Shown: piece after piece, positions 54,452-64,000 of the stretch
How positions within the stretch are numbered: position 1 is the first letter of the stretch
How the letters are laid out: every line of letters starts with the position of its first letter
DNA from: Eretmocerus hayati
Taxonomy: Eukaryota; Arthropoda; Insecta; Hymenoptera; Aphelinidae
Direction of reading: 5' to 3'
Assembly (NCBI GenBank): GCA_029851415.1
Contig: CM056744.1
Span: 9,369,268 to 9,433,267, forward strand
Length of the DNA: 64,000 bases
Notes under the pieces: model-generated
What the model saw: the letters and a program-made list of their open reading frames with translations, nothing else
Database searches by the model: none
Told to the model about the DNA's origin: nothing
Translations under genes and position numbers: made by a program

Positions 54452-57400
54452 TTTCATCCAAGCCAACCTCAGGAAGAGCGGGGACGCGAACGACCTTCTA
54501 CGCGCTGTTGCCAAAGAAGAGGGGATCGATGTTCTGATTATCTCCGAACCGCCTCGGAAGCGCGAATTCTCCCGATCCACATTCGATCACTGGGGGACCG
54601 CTGTAATCCAGATCATGAATCCTGCGATTCGTGAGACTGGACCAGCTGTTAGTGGCCGCGGTTTCGCTCGAAAGACCATAGAGGGCACGGCAGTCTATAG
54701 CTGCTACTATTCGCCGTCGCTCAAGACGCACGAATTTGAAGACGAGCTACACGACCTAGAAGAAGATGTCAGGCAATGGGGGGGCCCAGTTATAATCGCG
54801 GGGGATTTCAACTCCAAGGAACCGACTTGGAGCGGGGGGCCGCGCGATAGACGGGGGGTAATACTCGCTGATACCATGGAGGCATTAGGGTTAGTGCTCG
54901 CGAACGAGACGGGGGTTATCACGTACTACCGGCACGACACTCGGTCCCGGGAGGGGGGTTCGTCATCGGTCCTCGACCTGACGTTCATGAGCCCGTCGCT
55001 CATGGGACGCATGACATCGTGGGAGGTCCTGGACACGGAAACACTGAGTGACCATCGACATATTCGGTTTCGACTTAGGACTGACAGACAGAGACAGACG
55101 ACACGCAGACCGCGACCGACGGGGTGGCAGGTACGCAAGCTGGAAGAGGGAAAATTCCGGGAATCGATAGAAACAGCCGGAGATCTCCCGATGAACTCCA
55201 CCGCGGACGAGGCTGTGGATATGGTGACGACCACCATCACAAGAGCTTGTGACGCTTCGATGCCTCGCAAGACAACACCATGCTTCTGGAGGAAACCAGA
55301 GTACTGGATCACCGACGAGATAAAGGCTCTACGAAGAACGAGCAATAAAAAGAGGAGAACCGCGTGGCGATCAAGGAAGCTGCAACGACCATCGCTGGCG
55401 GACGATGACAGAGCGTACAAAGAAGCAAAGAAGGCTCTTGTTCTAGCCATCCGGAGAAGCAAAGAGAAATGCTGGGCTGAATTGTGTGACTTGGTTAACG
55501 GAGACCCCTGGGGCACGCCATACCGCGTGGTTATGTCAAAGGTCCGAACCCGGAAGGGCAACCCAGCACCGACCGATGCAGCAACCTTGCGCAGCATCGT
55601 GGAAGACCTCTTTCCAGCAGGAGAACCCAGAGTGACATTCCCTCCGGAGAGCGAAGATCCCATCCCGCTCTTTACCATGCAAGAGCTACTTATAGCGGCG
55701 AAGAGGCTGCCAAACGGCAAGGCCCCTGGCCTGGACGGCATTCCAAACGAGGCTCTCAAACTGGTCTTCAAATACAAGCCAGATTTACTCCTCGACCTCT
55801 TCAACATCTGTCTGAGCGCGGGAATTTTCCCGGACAAGTGGAAACGCCAGAAGCTGGTCCTGATACCTAAGGGTCAAGGAGGTCAACGCCCTCTCAGCAT
55901 GCTCGACAATATCGGGAAAATGTACGAGAGGATGGTGCTCAACAGGGTGGAGAAAGCCTACGAAGAGAGCGGTGGGCTGTCACCAATGCAGTTCGGGTTC
56001 CGGAAGGGACGGAGCACTGTACACGCGATCGAGGCGGTCCAAGAACGGGTTCAAGCGTCGGTGGGGAGACCATACCAAGGGAGAGGGGGTTTCTGCGCGA
56101 TCATCGCGTTAGACATAAAGAACGCATTTAATCGTGCGAGCTGGGAGCGAGTGTACGCATCCCAGGCAGGTAAAGTGCCACCCTACCTGTTAGCAGTCAC
56201 GAGCGACTACCTACGGAATAGGACCCTCGTGTACGACACCGACGAGGGACAAGAGGTTCGAGAGCTGTCCGCCGGAATCGGGCAGGGATCGGTTTCCGGG
56301 CCGTTCAACTGGAATACCCAGTACGACAGCTTACTGTCTATCGAACTGCCAGAAGGAGTAATAATAGTGGCTTTTGCGGACGACGCGGGACTCATAGTTT
56401 GGGCCGACAACGAAGAGCTCTTGGGTAGACGCGCGAACGAGGCGCTGGCCCGAGTCTACGAATGGATGATCAGCAGGCTCCTAGAGCTGGCTGTTCCAAA
56501 GTGCGAAGCCATAGTGGTCACGAGGCGCAGGAAGTTCGACTTGCCCCATTTTTACATCAACGGGCAAGAGATACCACGCAAGACAGAGCTGAAATATCTG
56601 GGTGTATGGCTCGACGACAAATGGTCGTTCAGGAAACACATCCAGGAAGCCGCCCAGAAGGCGAGCAGGGTTGGTGCGGCGCTTCAGCGGCTCATGCCGA
56701 ATATCGGAGGACCCAAGGAAAAGAGGCGCGCACTTCTCAACACCGTCACCACCTCCATCATGCTGTACGGTGCACCCGTGTGGGGAAAGAGAGTAGAGAA
56801 GTCCATCATCGAGAAGAGAATGGGCCCTGTTCACCGGAGAGCGGCCCTGAGAAGTATCCGTGCCTACCGCACCGTGTCAGGAGATGCGGCTTACGTATTG
56901 GCGAGTACACCGCCCATTCACTTGCTCGTCGCGGAGCGAGTGAGGATCTGGGACCGCCAGAAAGTGATCGGAGCCGAACGAGTACTCACTCCGACGATGA
57001 AGGAGATCATCCGCGACAACGAGAAGGAGACCACCCTCGAACAGTGGCAAACTGAGTGGGATTCGCCATTTGCGAATGGCAGATGGACGCACCGGCTGAT
57101 ACGTGACGTAGCCAAATGGACGGAACGCACCCACGGAGAGATAGATTACTGGACGACGCAAGCACTGAGTGACCACGGTTGCTTCGGTGCCTATCTGACC
57201 CGGTTCAAGAAGAGGACATCCCCAGCATGCCAGTCATGCGGGGACAACTGGGATGACGCTGAACACGCCCTGTTCACGTGCAACGACACCCAAAGTGAGC
57301 GCGCCGAGTTGGATGGATGGCTGGGTGCTCAACTAACACCCGAGAACCTCGTCCCGTACTTACTTCGCAACCAGGAGACATGGGATAGAGTCACCGTATA

Positions 57401-57476
57401 CATCAAGCTGGTGATGACCCGTAAGGAGGAGAAAGAGAGGGAAGTGAGGCGCCTCGAAGCAGGCGAATCACAGTGA
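54444..57476 (+). CDS. ORF2, endonuclease-reverse transcriptase, copy B, 1010 aa
   Basis: Same length and motifs as copy A, offset by exactly 4189 bp with no indel. The only amino-acid differences I can find are near the end (Gly/Val in VT(G/V)YIKL and Asp/Glu in EEK(D/E)REV). All endonuclease and RT signature residues are kept. Without its 5' end it probably lacks its own promoter. Confidence 0.9.
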   Translation: MANFIQANLRKSGDANDLLRAVAKEEGIDVLIISEPPRKREFSRSTFDHWGTAVIQIMNPAIRETGPAVSGRGFARKTIEGTAVYSCYYSPSLKTHEFEDELHDLEEDVRQWGGPVIIAGDFNSKEPTWSGGPRDRRGVILADTMEALGLVLANETGVITYYRHDTRSREGGSSSVLDLTFMSPSLMGRMTSWEVLDTETLSDHRHIRFRLRTDRQRQTTRRPRPTGWQVRKLEEGKFRESIETAGDLPMNSTADEAVDMVTTTITRACDASMPRKTTPCFWRKPEYWITDEIKALRRTSNKKRRTAWRSRKLQRPSLADDDRAYKEAKKALVLAIRRSKEKCWAELCDLVNGDPWGTPYRVVMSKVRTRKGNPAPTDAATLRSIVEDLFPAGEPRVTFPPESEDPIPLFTMQELLIAAKRLPNGKAPGLDGIPNEALKLVFKYKPDLLLDLFNICLSAGIFPDKWKRQKLVLIPKGQGGQRPLSMLDNIGKMYERMVLNRVEKAYEESGGLSPMQFGFRKGRSTVHAIEAVQERVQASVGRPYQGRGGFCAIIALDIKNAFNRASWERVYASQAGKVPPYLLAVTSDYLRNRTLVYDTDEGQEVRELSAGIGQGSVSGPFNWNTQYDSLLSIELPEGVIIVAFADDAGLIVWADNEELLGRRANEALARVYEWMISRLLELAVPKCEAIVVTRRRKFDLPHFYINGQEIPRKTELKYLGVWLDDKWSFRKHIQEAAQKASRVGAALQRLMPNIGGPKEKRRALLNTVTTSIMLYGAPVWGKRVEKSIIEKRMGPVHRRAALRSIRAYRTVSGDAAYVLASTPPIHLLVAERVRIWDRQKVIGAERVLTPTMKEIIRDNEKETTLEQWQTEWDSPFANGRWTHRLIRDVAKWTERTHGEIDYWTTQALSDHGCFGAYLTRFKKRTSPACQSCGDNWDDAEHALFTCNDTQSERAELDGWLGAQLTPENLVPYLLRNQETWDRVTVYIKLVMTRKEEKEREVRRLEAGESQ

Positions 57477-57948
57477 GTCTGCCGACTCAAACAGAAGAGG
57501 TCCAAATTATTCCAGGAGGAATCTGATGCACTGAAGAGGGAAGAAAGAAGAAAGAAGAGAGAAGAAAGAAGAAAGAGAGGGAACAATGAAGAATGAAGAC
57601 AGAAGATGCCGACAAGTGGCCGAAGAGAGAAGATGGAGAAGAGGAACGCTCGCAATCGAGCGCGAGACATGCCACTCATCCTGAAGTAATGCTCACGCGG
57701 TTCCGGGATGAGATGGTAGATGCAGGTGGATCTCCTTCTTGATTGCCCGATGCCCTAGGTATCGGACATCGAGGGGAGAGGGATATTACACGGCCGGGCC
57801 CACCTCTCGGTGGGCCCCACCCAAACCCGTGTCCCGCCTGGTATGGCCTGCGTGGGCTATGCGTAGTCCGCGTAAGCTGAACCAGTCCGGTGTCTGGGGA
57901 CGGATCCGAGGGATCCTGAGGCAGATTTCGCCCTCTAACCACCTTAAA

Positions 57949-57957
<9 letters not shown>

Positions 57958-57979
<22 letters not shown>

Positions 57980-57980
57980 A
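57958..57980. repeat. (GA)n microsatellite at the 3' edge of copy B
   Basis: About 11 GA units, after which the Helitron-like reading frame resumes. Confidence 0.95.
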
Positions 57981-58584
57981 GGAAGGAAAAATCAAAGGAG
58001 ATCGGAATAGCAATAAAATGTAAGTATATTGAATCCTCAGAGAGAAATATTTCATCAAAAGATTCGTGGATAGCTGATGAGACGATGAATGAATTCATGT
58101 TTATACTGAAGATGAGATTCCGAGAAATTGATCCAATTGCTACAGCAGTTATGAAAATATATGATGAGGTAGTTCCAACTATGAATGAAGATATACAAAT
58201 AATACATAGTGATGTATCTATATACAGGCATTGGAGATGTATACATTATAAACCACCACATTTATATATATATATATATATGATAGCCTTCACTGTGATA
58301 AACATTGTTTCGATGATTTAGACGGAATGGAAAGGAAATTCTTAGAAAAACGGTATAACAATATTTCGAAGGGATTTGTGATCTTCAGGAATGTACAAAA
58401 GCAATTGGATTCAAGTTCTTGTGGTTTATGTGCGACTGCAAATGCTATAAAATTGTGTTTGAAAAAAGATCCAGGATGTGCTAGGTACAATAGGAATCCT
58501 GAATTGATGAGAAATCATTTATGGAAGATGATAAAGAATGTTATAATAGAAGAATATCCATGGAGAGTAAGAGTTTGTGTATAA
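57981..58584 (+). pseudogene. Ulp1/C48-type cysteine peptidase domain of the Helitron-like element, frameshifted
   Basis: The frame is open from the GA array. It has the Ulp1 pattern: SKDSWIADETMNEF near 58058-58099, HWRCIHY (catalytic His) near 58230, YDSLH (Asp) near 58281, then VQKQLDSSSCGLCA (oxyanion Gln and catalytic Cys) near 58393-58436. All four catalytic positions are present. One frameshift lies within the TATATA run at 58261-58280, consistent with one dinucleotide unit gained. Ulp1-type peptidases are known from Helitron-like and other large transposons, where they may process the polyprotein. It continues the same strand as the endonuclease relic and would follow it directly once the nested LINEs are removed. 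Confidence 0.75.
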
Positions 58585-59265
58585 GTAATATGATTTATCG
58601 ATTATGAAAATAAGATAAAAGAATTTGTAATTTTTGACGAAAGGTGATAGAAGGAATTAGAATGGAAATAAAGGAATACGTTGATGGAAATTGTGATTAA
58701 TTTTTTTTTACGTTTGTAAAACAAAGATGAATGGGAATACATATAATTTTTTTGTAATAGAGTATTATTCCGATGGAAATTAATATGATAGAAATGTGAG
58801 TAATGATTGTGGAATATGAATAAGTTATGAATGAAAAATTGGGAATGAATCGGTAAAAGAATTGAATTGATTGGAGTATTGATGTGGAGATTTAGATTGG
58901 TGTTGGAGATGTAAAAGGTATCTATGAAATTTGTGATAACGATTGGTGATTTTGATGAGAAATTTCGAAATTATACTTTTTTGGTCTACAAAGGTAAGCA
59001 CATCTCGACGAGAGAAAGCATCCTGCTAATATCATTTAGCAGCGTATTTAAATCTTGATGCAAGGGCCTACTTCCGTTTTATGAAGCGGCAGAGCAACGC
59101 AATTTAGAAGAGAGAATTCTTCCATTGCTCTGGTATTCTTGATTTCTCGTAAGATATGTGTTAAAACTCCTCACCTGAAGATGTGCGCATATTAGTCATC
59201 AAATTAATTCATCGAATGAATCCATGTATTACAAATTATTATTTGCGATTTGGTAAGCTCATCAC
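58585..59265. other. AT-rich non-coding, possibly 3' end of the Helitron-like element
   Basis: There is no open frame of note. I could not identify a terminal hairpin plus CTRR end typical of Helitrons. Confidence 0.4.
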
Positions 59266-59267
59266 TA

Positions 59268-59420
59268 GGGCTGGGATTCATAGTCGTTGATCTGAGATTA
59301 GAGTCAGCGGATTTAGGGCGCTGCGATCGCCATGGCGAGGCATTTTAAATCTGGCACAGCGATCGCAGCGCTCTCAATCGGACGATCTTGACCTCGGATT
59401 AACAATTATGAATACGAGCC
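59268..59420. mobile_element. Small TA-flanked MITE, 153 bp
   Basis: The left end is GGGCTGGGATTCATAGTCGTT in outline (GGGCTGGGATTCATAG) and the reversed right end GGCTCGTATTCATAAT. The central arms share GCGCTGCGATCG. TA flanks both sides (59266-59267, 59421-59422), fitting a Tc1/mariner-type non-autonomous element. Confidence 0.7.
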
Positions 59421-59430
59421 TACAAGTACC

Positions 59431-59750
59431 CCCCCCCCCCAGTCGTCCGCCACAGCATCCATGTGTGTGCTTCCATCACCACGGTGCGTATGAGTCCAAA
59501 GCAGCAGTCTTAGACTGCATCAGGACTCCCGCTTCTTCACAAGCCCCACTGTAACTTTCATCTTTTCTCTGATCGCTGCTCGTTCCTTCCTTCTTCTAGG
59601 ACTATAACCTTCGGGTTGGTGTCCTCCGGCGAGGGGTTTTAGTCGGTAGGTGCCCGAGTTTTCTCGGGTGAACCTAACACTGCCTACACTCTTGCGGATG
59701 TTTACGACAATTTCCTCTCCCCGGCCTTAAGAGGGGAAAAAAATACAGAG
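59431..59750 (+). repeat. Retrotransposon-end-like repeat, copy i
   Basis: Shares with 60671-61007 the sequence CATGTGTGTGCTT, then CCCGCTTCTTC(A/G)CAAGCCCC, then GTTTTAGTCGGTAGGTGCCC, and an A-rich end. It resembles 5'-truncated non-LTR element 3' ends; the family is uncertain. Confidence 0.6.
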
Positions 59751-59755
59751 CCGAC

Positions 59756-60670
59756 TCGTCAGCTTTATTGTCTCCGGGCACACCCAGAGCCAAGACAAGT
59801 AAGCGATGAGGCTGCTGGTACTTCTTACTACCCTTGAGTTCTCCCAGAGATGACGAGTAGTCGAACATCCAACCTGCGGGCTCATCCAGCCGATAGCCTA
59901 AGGACACAGATTATTGTCAAGATTACTCGGGCATATACCCAGGTACCTCTTCATGAGCACTCTCGTGGCGGAGAGGAAAGGCCGTACCATAATACCTTGT
60001 AGAAACTTGGGGGAGCTTGGAACACGGGAAATCATACTTTCGGCGGAATCCCTTTGATATGAGCTTGAGATGGTATGAAGATGAAACGTAGAGGTTCCAT
60101 CGTCCCAGATCGCGTGCACGTGAAGTCCGTTGAATTAGAGGCCGAATCGAGCTATTCAAAGATCAAGTTCGGCAGAAGGAGAGACCCCAGGACGAAAAGA
60201 AATCCTCACTCTCAGATTGCCGTAGTGTCTTACTGTTGCACCTCAAAATCGTTTCGAGTCTTACCATCAGATAGAAAACGCTGTTACAAGAGATTAGCAG
60301 AATGCTTTCTCATGGCAAAATGTGACCATATGTTCAACTAAAAGACAGGCACATGCAATGACTGAAAAATATCAATTTTTATGGGACATGAGGGAGAATA
60401 AATCCCCATTGCTTGGAACATCTCCATAAGGCATCATTCGAGGAATATATTTTCCTATTAAAAGATTAGGTGTTCAATATATGCTCTGATGTACCCGAGT
60501 GTAGATGGCCACCGACATTTGATTTCTTCGAGAGGTTTCACACATCAGCCGTATCTCATTATGTACTCTACCTTACATACACGACCCGCATGGGAGATCT
60601 TCGGATCTTGGAAGAGTAACGACTCCCCGGCCCAAGTTAACCGCAAGGAGGATCCTTAGTTGATCCTGGG
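59756..60670. other. Sequence between the two end-like repeats
   Basis: Minus-strand open frames (59674-59907, 59898-60119) look protein-like in patches but match nothing I recognise. 60283-60330 resembles the end of the helicase relic (AAGAGATTAGCAGAA followed by GCTTTCTC). Confidence 0.3.
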
Positions 60671-61007
60671 AGACAGACGCACTCCCCGGCCCCAGTCTTC
60701 AGCCCCAGCACCCATGTGTGTGCTTTTACCATCTCGTCCGCCTCAGTGCGTACGAGCCCTGACTGGCAACTTGGACCACTTCAGGGCTCCCGCTTCTTCG
60801 CAAGCCCCGCTGTGTCTTTCATTTTTTCTCCCCTCTCTGTTCCTTCCTTCCTCCTTCTGGGGCTATAATCTTGGGGTTAGCGCTCTCCGGGGGGGGGTTT
60901 TAGTCGGTAGGTGCCCGAGTTCTCTCAGGTGAATCTGACACTACCCACACTCTTGTGGTTGTCTATGAAGATTTCCTCTTTCCGGCCTACCAAAAAAGAG
61001 AAAAAAA
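60671..61007 (+). repeat. Retrotransposon-end-like repeat, copy ii
   Basis: Direct repeat of 59431-59750 at about 75-80 percent by eye. It ends in an A-rich AAAAAAGAGAAAAAAATTAC tract. Confidence 0.6.
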
Positions 61008-61164
61008 TTACATACACATTCTGATATTCTGGTATAATGACTGCAAGATACCAGAATTTCAATGAGAGCCGAAATCAATGTTAGTGATTAAGAGTCTAGC
61101 ATCGATTTTTATCATCCTCATTTTCTACGTCGTTTTTTACTATCCTCAATTTTTTATTCTAAAT

Positions 61165-61650
61165 ATCTTCAGAGAGAGAGCAATCCGGTTCGCATAATTT
61201 TGTTACTCTCAACCACGATCGCGAAAATAACTTCCGATTGTAGGTAATACTTTTTTCCCGAAGGTAATCGGTGTTCACGAAAAATGATTATTCGCAAATG
61301 AACATATGAGAGGATAATCCGTGGTTTTCGTTGTCAAATGGATTATTTATTGAGAAAATCTTCAGAGAGGGGAATTCGGTTTTCACCATTGTGTTACTCT
61401 TGGCGAGATCGTTCGATTCTAGGTAAAACTTTTTTTACGGAAGTGATATGTGTTCACGAAAAATGATGACTCGCAAATGAATGTAGGAGAGGATAACCTG
61501 TGGTTTTTGTTGTAAATGGATTTTTCATCCTAGAAATCTCTAGAGAGAGGAATTCGGTTTTCACCGTTTTATTTCTCTTAACAAGATCTTCTGATTGCAG
61601 GTAATACTTTTTTCGAAATGTGATAAGTGGCGAAGAGAGATGATAAATTG
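61165..61650. repeat. Tandem repeat, unit about 180-195 bp, three copies
   Basis: Units begin ATCTTCAGAGAG-like at about 61165, 61360 and 61537. Each contains GTTACTCT(T/C) then a GGTAATACTTTTTT or GGTAAAACTTTTTT block and TGTTCACGAAAAATGAT. Two units are kept in duplication copy 1 (29600, 29778). Confidence 0.65.
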
Positions 61651-64000
61651 CAAAGGAATTTCATGTTCTGACGTGCATGCTGTTTGTTCTCGTTCACGGT
61701 TTCTCCTCAACCCTTCGATCGATCTTTCTGGAAATGTTATGAGTGATAAACGACAACCTAGAGATACGCTGAAAAGATTGACAGCTAATTCTATCAAACA
61801 GTTTTCGACTCATGCGTCTTCAGAAATAGAAATGTAAATATGCAATTCATACATATTATGTAGATTTCATCGATATTTTGACTCTATTGCTCGATTTGAT
61901 AAAATACATTTTACGGTGATTATGAGTGGCTCGAAAGAACGATAAATCCATTCATCAAATAAAAATGTAGAAATTGAATTCAATTTTTGAAAAATATCTT
62001 CTAAAATGACTTTCTAGAAAATTCTAGGGTAAGCTAATAAAATATTGATATTGGCATGATAGATCGGATGGTTGATGAAGAATTAGATAGAAATGTATAA
62101 GGAAGGAATATAAAGTGGTTTCGTTATACATGGTGAAAAATTTATGATTCAAATGGTGGAAATGGATGAAAATAGAAAATGCACATGAACCAAGCGAGTG
62201 GACAAAAAATGGGTGTTTGAGTGACAGAAAGTTTGATATCAAAATTGTAGAGAAAAAAAATTTGTGAATGAAATAATGAAATTTTCGAAAATTTTCTCAT
62301 TTTTATCGTTCAAAACGCATGAGTCGTGAACTGTTCAATATAGTTAGGTGAAAATCCGCGCAACACATCTCAGGGTGGTCGTCCATCACTCACAAAAATT
62401 TCAGAAGGATCGATCAAAGGGGTGGGGAGATAGAGTAAACAACATACCCACACACACGCACAGACAATGACCGACAATGATAAATGTTGAGAGTAGAGGG
62501 AATGGTCATGGAGGTAAAAATGAGACCTACCATTGAAAGATCTTGGAGAGGAGAACAGAATGGTTCAGGCTGAATTCCTGTAAGTGAAGATTTTCAGAAT
62601 GAAAAATGGACCTGAGTGAAAAAATTGAAGAAAAATCTCTTGTCACGAACATCCCTTCCTCTTTGAGAAAGCAAAAAACAATAGCCCTTTCTCTTCGTTT
62701 CAAGGGAACACCATGAAATTGAGATCATTTGTATTCAATGGAAGTTCATCGCCTGAAAATGGAGAGAACTTTGTCTTACCCATAGAACCGCGCATATCTT
62801 ATGGTGTATTTGTTGTGGAAATATTAAAAAATAGATCGTTGTGCAAATAATTTCGTATGTGATCGTGCTTTGTGGGTGTTCATGAGTCGCAAAAATCTGA
62901 TTGTGGGTCTACGAGAGTTTTAAAAAATAGACAAAATTTTTCTCTTATCATTTGCGAATTTGAAAGTATAAGTAACCCATATTTGACATAATAAACATCG
63001 GTGAGACTATGAATTCTGAAGCTCAGCCATGAGTGATGCTTATGGTAAGATCAAATCCCGCTTCATCAGATGAATAGCATACTCATTTTGAAGATTCTTC
63101 ATCTTGAATTTGGTGCATCTTGCTCTAAGCACGAAATCAATTTGAGACTAAGGATTTCTTTTTGTAGTGGGTCCGTAGCAGTAAAGGTAGAGGTGGACCC
63201 ACAAACGTATTGGCCCCCGTACATACTGGAGTAGAGACGACAATTAATGGTTTTCTTGGATACATGTCTCCGCAATTCCTTGTTTTAGTTACGAAGAAAA
63301 AGTTAGCTGTTTGTTTTCGTCAATATATACGGATATCTTCAGGGATGACAGTCTCGTGTTTTTTTTTTTCAATAATAATTAGCCCGAGTCCAATTCTTTG
63401 GTGTCCGCGATTGATCGCACTAATTTTGGCAAGCAGGCCCGTAGAAAATACGGGTGACAGATTTGGCTAAGACTGTAGGGACACTCCCCCTTGAGCACCA
63501 AAAGATGATATCCAAAGCCTCAAAGTCGAACGTTCATTCGGTTCCGAGCCTATGGCAATAGCATTGACCATATTATTGGTGTTTTAGCAAGCGCTGGACC
63601 TCAGCAAGTTAGCTATGACGAGATCCAATCATTTCGATTGCCTGCGAATTAAAATTTTACATATAATTGTGAAATGTGACGATTAATACATAAACGTAAG
63701 CAAATCCCTGACTGGAGAGGCCAAATAAATCAAATCGGTGGAAAATTTTGAAAGGATGAATCACTCATCGAGAAATCTATATAGTTCATAGGAACGATAT
63801 TCCACACAAATTGATCGCATTGCACACCAACTCCCAATTACCGCCACGATATAATCAAATTTAGATCCTTGATGATAAGTCTAATTTACATTTTGACACG
63901 TGCTTAATGAATGATGAATTTTCTGATTGAGAGAATATGATCCTGAATATAGAACACACCTGGAGAACCAGCAAGTAATTTTGATCGTTATCTCGTATAT
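61258..64000 (+). repeat. Segmental duplication, copy 2, runs off the right edge
   Basis: Matches 29505-33993 and lacks the two insertions found in copy 1, so it shows the state before them. Base 64000 aligns with 33993, inside the TATA box of OBP-like gene B. No coding exon is reached before the window ends. Confidence 0.9.

Larger units (their letters stand above)
53832..57957 (+). mobile_element. R1-clade non-LTR retrotransposon, copy B, 5'-truncated
   Basis: Begins inside ORF1 at the base corresponding to about 49644 of copy A and ends with poly(A) (57946-57957) joined to (GA)n. The coding part is over 99 percent identical to copy A, but the 3' UTR belongs to a different variant. 5' truncation is the normal outcome of incomplete target-primed reverse transcription. 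Confidence 0.9.

Overview
The window looks like a repeat-rich piece of an insect nuclear genome, probably hymenopteran. The evidence is spliced genes with short GT-AG introns, TATA plus arthropod TCA-type initiators, two secreted odorant-binding-protein-like genes, non-LTR retrotransposons of the R1 clade, Helitron-like and TIR transposons, and AT-rich intergenic DNA. No bacterial, phage, rRNA or CRISPR features were seen. The order is inferred from element content only.

Layout, left to right. 1-3551 is the 5' half of a minus-strand LTR retrotransposon (LTR, tRNA-Leu-type primer site, and a long gag that runs off the left edge). 5.1-12.8 kb holds a TATA promoter, a multi-exon gene of unknown function and, 130 bp later, an intact single-exon 722-residue DDE-transposase-like gene. 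13.9-14.3 kb has paired hairpins and a degenerate tRNA-like sequence. 16.05-20.08 kb is an element with about 1.2 kb inverted arms, each carrying an outward-facing TATA/initiator promoter, around a 1.7 kb spacer with decayed coding sequence. 21.2-23.5 kb is OBP-like gene A (5 exons). 24.05-27.15 kb is a wrecked RTE-type reverse transcriptase. 27.9-28.5 kb is a complete tRNA-SINE with perfect 15-bp target duplications.

29.5-34.0 kb is the first copy of a segmental duplication whose second copy fills 61.26-64.0 kb. Copy 1 leads into OBP-like gene B (34.06-40.70 kb), whose 5.6 kb second intron has absorbed a fold-back Tc1/mariner-like element, a hAT-like MITE and a transposon nested in another. 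40.8-58.6 kb is built around the remains of a Helitron/Helentron-like element: PIF1 helicase (42.5-44.1), endonuclease (46.5-47.2) and Ulp1/C48 cysteine peptidase (58.0-58.6). The last two were split when (GA)n-associated R1-clade elements inserted serially between them (a 3' fragment, a near-complete copy and a 5'-truncated copy). 59-61 kb carries a small MITE and two retrotransposon-end-like repeats.

The only likely host genes are the two OBP-like genes, and perhaps the 7.1-12.8 kb pair. The duplication ends at the window edge just inside the OBP-B TATA box, so a third OBP-like gene is expected immediately beyond base 64000.
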